Shown here piece after piece: positions 7,640-10,134 of a DNA stretch of 10,134 nt. The DNA comes from CAYZXU01 sp964482535 (GTDB lineage: Bacteria; Desulfobacterota; Desulfobacteria; Desulfobacterales; BuS5). The notes under the pieces are model-generated. The model had not been told where the DNA came from. It ran no database searches and saw only the letters and a program-made list of their open reading frames with translations. A program made the translations under genes and the position numbers. Position 1 is the first letter of the stretch; every line of letters begins with the position of its first letter. The DNA lies in the NCBI GenBank assembly GCA_964482535.1, contig CAYZXU010000085.1:1-10134 (forward strand). The letters are read 5' to 3'.

Positions 7640-8260
7640 TTATATCCCCATGCTTGCCAGACGGCTTCCCATGCCAAGATAGTAGGCGCCTACTGAAGCC
7701 AGTTGTCGAACAGATTCAACCCCATATAGTTCATGATCTTCCTTAATCTTCATGTCCAGTGTTGCTTCAGAGCGGTATGGCATTAGAGAAGGAAGAAATG
7801 CTTTTGAAGTAATCCTGCAGCTTGTCACCTGAACCGGCAGTACCCGCAATCCCCACACAAATATGATAACCGGCAGCGTTTTGTGGTTTATATTGCCTTT
7901 TTTTTTGGAAACGGAAAGGAGCTTTGCCAGACCTTCGGCTTGGGAAGACTGTAATGTAGTCATGCGTTCAATAACATCAATTTCCGGCTGTACACCCAAT
8001 GCCGAAGCAATGGGATCACCATCATCCATACGATTAGTAGCATCCAGCAGAAAGCTTAGAGAAAAAGTCATATCATCGGATGTCATCCCGAGACCTGAGA
8101 GTTCTGTTTTCTTTTTAGCCCCCTTGTTTTTACCCTGTGTTTTCTTTTTTTCGTGGTTAACAGATCTGCTGAAAGTTATTGTTTCAGGATTGAATTCAAA
8201 AACCAGCACAAGGGGAATGAGATTGTCTGTATATTCTATTAATGCTCCACGCAAAAACAT
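7640..8260 (-). CDS. Afp7-like tube-initiator/adaptor protein (CIS tube family)
   Basis: The protein has 206 residues. It shows the pattern of the contractile injection system tube protein family (Afp7 N-terminal part; related to T4 gp53/gp54-region adaptors): an early FEFNPETITFSRSV (21-34), a hydrophobic core segment MTFSLSFLLDATNRMDDGDP (64-83), and LPVIIFVWGLRVLPVQVTSC (129-148) followed by RITSKAFLPSLMPYRSEATL and DMKIKED. These proteins join the first inner-tube ring to the spike hub. In Afp7 the LysM domain is at the C-terminus of the same chain; here it is the next gene. A lysine-rich stretch at 38-51 looks like an exposed loop. The ATG follows the previous stop by one base, with AGGAG five bases upstream (8266-8270), so the start is well supported. 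Confidence 0.83.
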   Translation of the reverse strand: MFLRGALIEYTDNLIPLVLVFEFNPETITFSRSVNHEKKKTQGKNKGAKKKTELSGLGMTSDDMTFSLSFLLDATNRMDDGDPIASALGVQPEIDVIERMTTLQSSQAEGLAKLLSVSKKKGNINHKTLPVIIFVWGLRVLPVQVTSCRITSKAFLPSLMPYRSEATLDMKIKEDHELYGVESVRQLASVGAYYLGMGSRLASMGI

Positions 8261-8261
8261 A

Positions 8262-8492
8262 TCAGCTCCTGTTTTGGAGACCTGTTTTTAGTGATTGAAA
8301 AATATGATCTGCTATGAGATCGTCAGTGTCATTATCGGTTATTTCTATTTCCGGCAAAACAAGGCTGCCGATTTTAAAATTTTTTTCCATGGCAAGACTT
8401 TTTATTTTTTCACATGTCAACCTGGATATTCTATCAGCACGATGCTCAAAGTTTTCAGGCAGTAAAATGGAGAGTTCATCAATTCTAATCAT
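8262..8492 (-). CDS. unrecognised 76-residue protein of the baseplate operon
   Basis: The ATG at 8492 overlaps the ATPase stop as ATGA and has GGGAG at 8501-8505, eight bases upstream. An in-frame ATG at 8507 would add five residues but overlaps that ribosome site, so the shorter form is preferred. The protein begins MIRIDELSILLPENFEHRAD and continues with a helical RISRLTCEKIKSLAMEK, then an acidic ITDNDTDDLIADHIFQSL segment. It has no signal peptide, membrane span or Cys/His metal site. Its amphipathic beginning (beta strand plus helix) and its position just before the Afp7-like gene recall the small Afp6-type proteins of eCIS clusters, but the opening does not match the usual DUF5908-like small proteins and I do not assign a family. 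Tight coupling to its neighbours on both sides argues for a real structural or assembly component. Confidence 0.8.
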   Translation of the reverse strand: MIRIDELSILLPENFEHRADRISRLTCEKIKSLAMEKNFKIGSLVLPEIEITDNDTDDLIADHIFQSLKTGLQNRS

Positions 8493-9838
8493 GACAGATA
8501 CTCCCATAGAAAACCCAGGCTTGATGGAATAACCTCCGTGCCCTCTTTCAGCAGCTCAACATAAGCTGATCGTGCCAGATGCCGGTTTTCAATTTTTTTT
8601 CTATCTCCTGCTGCATTGCAGGCAGCGTGAAGCACAATATTTTTTATCTGTGCTCCGGTTAGAGAAAGAACTGCGCCCAGCTTTTCAATGTCAACCTCAT
8701 CAGCCACAGGGGCTTTGGGCGGCAAAGATTTTTTCCAGAGCAATACGCGGGAAGCAGCATCAGGCCGCGGGAATTCAGCGCACATGTGAAAACGGCGGGC
8801 AAATGCAGGGTCAAGATGCCGCCGCAGATTGGTTGTCAAGATACAGGGACCGTTATGATTTTCCATTCTGCTGAGCAGATGACTGACCTCCATGTTTGCA
8901 TACCGGTCACGGGCATCACGGACCTCGCCGCGCTTGCCAAAAAGACTGTCTGCTTCGTCAAACAGGAGCAGTACATTTTTTCCATCGGCAGCATTAAACA
9001 TGGAACTTAAATTTTTTTCAGTTTCACCAATATATTTACTGACCAGCATGCCGAGATCTACGCGGAATAAGGGAAAATCCAGGGTATTGGCAAGAACTGC
9101 TGCAGCAAAGGTTTTTCCAGTGCCTGAAGGTCCGGAAAACAGCGCAACCGGTCCTCCATGAAATATTCCGCCCCACTCATTTTCCACAAATCTGCGATTT
9201 TGAACCCATACCATAAACTCTTTTAATACCTCGCGGCAGTGAGCATTTATCACCAGATCATCCATTGTCCCTTTAAGGTTAATATGCGTTGCACCAGGTA
9301 TTTTGGGAAACACTTTCCCTTTTGTGCCATTATGCAGAAAATTTAAAAACGATTCTGTCGGCTTTAGGGGCGCATAAAAATCATTTGTTTCACGACTTAT
9401 AATACCCTGGGATATTAATGGGGCATGGGAGTGAAGGCAATGGTGTAGCTGGGGCGTCTCATCTGTCTCAAGAAACAACAGCTCGCCGATTAAAGCGGCG
9501 CTGGGAAACGTGGAATTCATCCCTGGCTGCAGGCTCTGATACATCCAGCCGATTTTAGGATCAAAATCAGGAGCTGCGGTAAAAACGGCAATATCAATAT
9601 CAATAGAGTTCAGGTTATGGTTCACGGCAAAATTTTTCCATCTTCCGTTTGAGCGGAAACCGGTCACCTCCTGCTGCATCCCGGCAAGCTGAGATTTAAG
9701 CCCGTTATCCGGCTTTTCCCCTTTGCGCATCAACCCCAGACACCTGCATATAAGCGCCACCCTCGTCCACTCTTTATGCAACCGGTTCAAAGGTATATCG
9801 GCCTGACCGTTTTTATTAAATATTGCTGTTGCCTGCAT
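8489..9838 (-). CDS. AAA+ ATPase of the contractile injection system (Afp15-like)
   Basis: The protein has 449 residues. The C-terminal half is a complete AAA+ module: Walker A GPSGTGKT (236-243), SKYIGETE (267-274), Walker B VLLLFDEAD (289-297), sensor 1 ILTTN with Asn337, an arginine finger AFARRF (345-350), and the small-domain LTGAQIKN (393-400). All key residues are present, so it should hydrolyse ATP. The N-terminal ~200 residues lack a domain I can name, though similar N-terminal parts occur in eCIS ATPases. Such an ATPase accompanies eCIS loci and is absent from phage tails, R-type tailocins and T6SS (which uses ClpV); its exact task in assembly is not settled. The ATG at 9838 is the first plausible start after an upstream in-frame TAA; only a weak AGGG lies 13 bases upstream. 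It is the first minus-strand gene of the block seen here. Confidence 0.92.
   Translation of the reverse strand: MQATAIFNKNGQADIPLNRLHKEWTRVALICRCLGLMRKGEKPDNGLKSQLAGMQQEVTGFRSNGRWKNFAVNHNLNSIDIDIAVFTAAPDFDPKIGWMYQSLQPGMNSTFPSAALIGELLFLETDETPQLHHCLHSHAPLISQGIISRETNDFYAPLKPTESFLNFLHNGTKGKVFPKIPGATHINLKGTMDDLVINAHCREVLKEFMVWVQNRRFVENEWGGIFHGGPVALFSGPSGTGKTFAAAVLANTLDFPLFRVDLGMLVSKYIGETEKNLSSMFNAADGKNVLLLFDEADSLFGKRGEVRDARDRYANMEVSHLLSRMENHNGPCILTTNLRRHLDPAFARRFHMCAEFPRPDAASRVLLWKKSLPPKAPVADEVDIEKLGAVLSLTGAQIKNIVLHAACNAAGDRKKIENRHLARSAYVELLKEGTEVIPSSLGFLWEYLS
8501..8505 (-). promoter_or_regulatory. ribosome binding site inside the end of the ATPase gene
   Basis: GGGAG lies eight bases before the ATG at 8492 and within the last codons of the ATPase gene. 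It selects the 8492 start for the small 76-residue protein and indicates translational coupling with the ATPase. Confidence 0.55.
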
Positions 9839-10134
9839 TTTTTCATATTTACCCTGAAAAATCCAAAAACAAAAAAAATATTTTTAATTATTCAACTTTC
9901 TGACTTGCAGTTAATGCGGCAGTCAAAACCCTGAAGGGGTTAAAAAGCTTCTATGAACGCCACATATCACCTGCGTCCAAAGCCAATGAGGACTTGGCAA
10001 ATGCGACTTTTTATGATGTATTACACAAATGGTAAAAACGGCTCGGCTTTGAGTGTCATAGTGTATGCGATTGTTCGGTAATTCTTTTCACTCTTTTTTT
10101 TATTATCGGAATTAATGAACGAAGAGCATCATTC
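9839..10134. other. 296-base stretch with no supportable gene; upstream edge of the operon
   Basis: No start-to-stop gene with a ribosome site is visible on either strand. The 60 bases next to the ATPase start are strongly AT-rich (on the minus strand a run of eight T is flanked by A/T tracts), which would suit a promoter or leader, but I cannot fit convincing -35/-10 boxes. A perfect 5-base inverted repeat TGACT/AGTCA lies at 9901-9905 and 9921-9925, and a small AACCC/GGGTT hairpin at 9927-9941. Both are too short to call an operator or terminator. A plus-strand open stretch at 9904-10032 without a start codon translates into protein-like sequence and may be a gene remnant. Confidence 0.5.

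Noticed and set aside
7863..8291. Plus-strand open frame of 142 codons opposite the tube adaptor
   Set aside because: It is antisense to a well-supported gene, and its hydrophobic/Ser-rich translation is what the reverse of Lys/Glu-rich coding sequence gives.
9927..9941. Hairpin AACCC/GGGTT as a transcription terminator
   Set aside because: The stem is only five base pairs, and the following T run on the minus strand is only four bases. It could arise by chance.
1..10134. Type VI secretion system or intact prophage instead of an eCIS
   Set aside because: The Afp15-type AAA+ ATPase argues for eCIS. No TssJ-M membrane-complex, ClpV, integrase, capsid, portal or terminase gene is seen. The window is too short to exclude unusual neighbours.
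1..10134. CRISPR arrays, tRNA/rRNA genes, insertion sequences, long repeats
   Set aside because: None was seen: the region is almost wholly coding, with no repeated unit and no transposase motifs.

Overview
The window carries one long, tightly packed minus-strand gene block. It encodes the baseplate, spike and ATPase part of a contractile injection system of the extracellular (eCIS; Afp/PVC/MAC-like) type. Read in transcription order (right to left), the genes are: an Afp15-like AAA+ ATPase; a 76-residue protein I do not recognise; an Afp7-like tube-initiator/adaptor protein; a separate LysM-domain protein; a gpD-like spike-hub protein; a gpV/gp5-like spike protein; a gp25 domain fused to a baseplate-J (gp6-like wedge) protein; a second, larger baseplate-J protein; and the first 279 codons of a P2 gpI-like tail protein that runs off the left edge. 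These assignments come from recognisable family motifs in the translations, not from a database search.

Layout. 1-838 is the open-ended tail-protein gene. 835-5330 holds the two wedge genes, joined by 4-base ATGA overlaps. 5348-7309 holds the two-gene spike (hub and needle). 7328-8260 holds the LysM and tube-adaptor genes. 8262-9838 holds the small gene and the ATPase. 9839-10134 contains no gene I can support and is the likely upstream edge of the block, or an internal promoter region. Stop/start overlaps at 835-838, 3666-3669 and 8489-8492 and gaps of 1 to 66 bases elsewhere indicate one operon read leftwards. No transcription terminator is visible between the genes.

How the genes work together. 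In this class of machine the tube protein stack is nucleated on a hub (gpD-like), which is crowned by a trimeric needle (gpV-like). The Afp7-like and LysM proteins bridge hub and inner tube. gp25 and the J proteins form the wedges around the hub, and the AAA+ protein is the hallmark that separates eCIS from phage tails and R-type tailocins. Sheath, inner tube, tape measure, fibre, terminator cap and cargo genes are not in this window and presumably lie beyond its edges, mainly to the left.

Organism. The sequence shows moderate, AT-leaning composition, ATG starts and Shine-Dalgarno sites, so it is bacterial. Taxonomy cannot be read from it. A Gram-negative environmental bacterium (for instance a Desulfobacterota-like lineage) is only a guess.

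Most notable points: the gp25-J fusion, Afp7 and Afp8 functions each split into two genes, a needle protein carrying its own histidine (HxH) tip motif while no PAAR tip gene is visible, and the unrecognised 76-residue protein between the ATPase and the tube adaptor.
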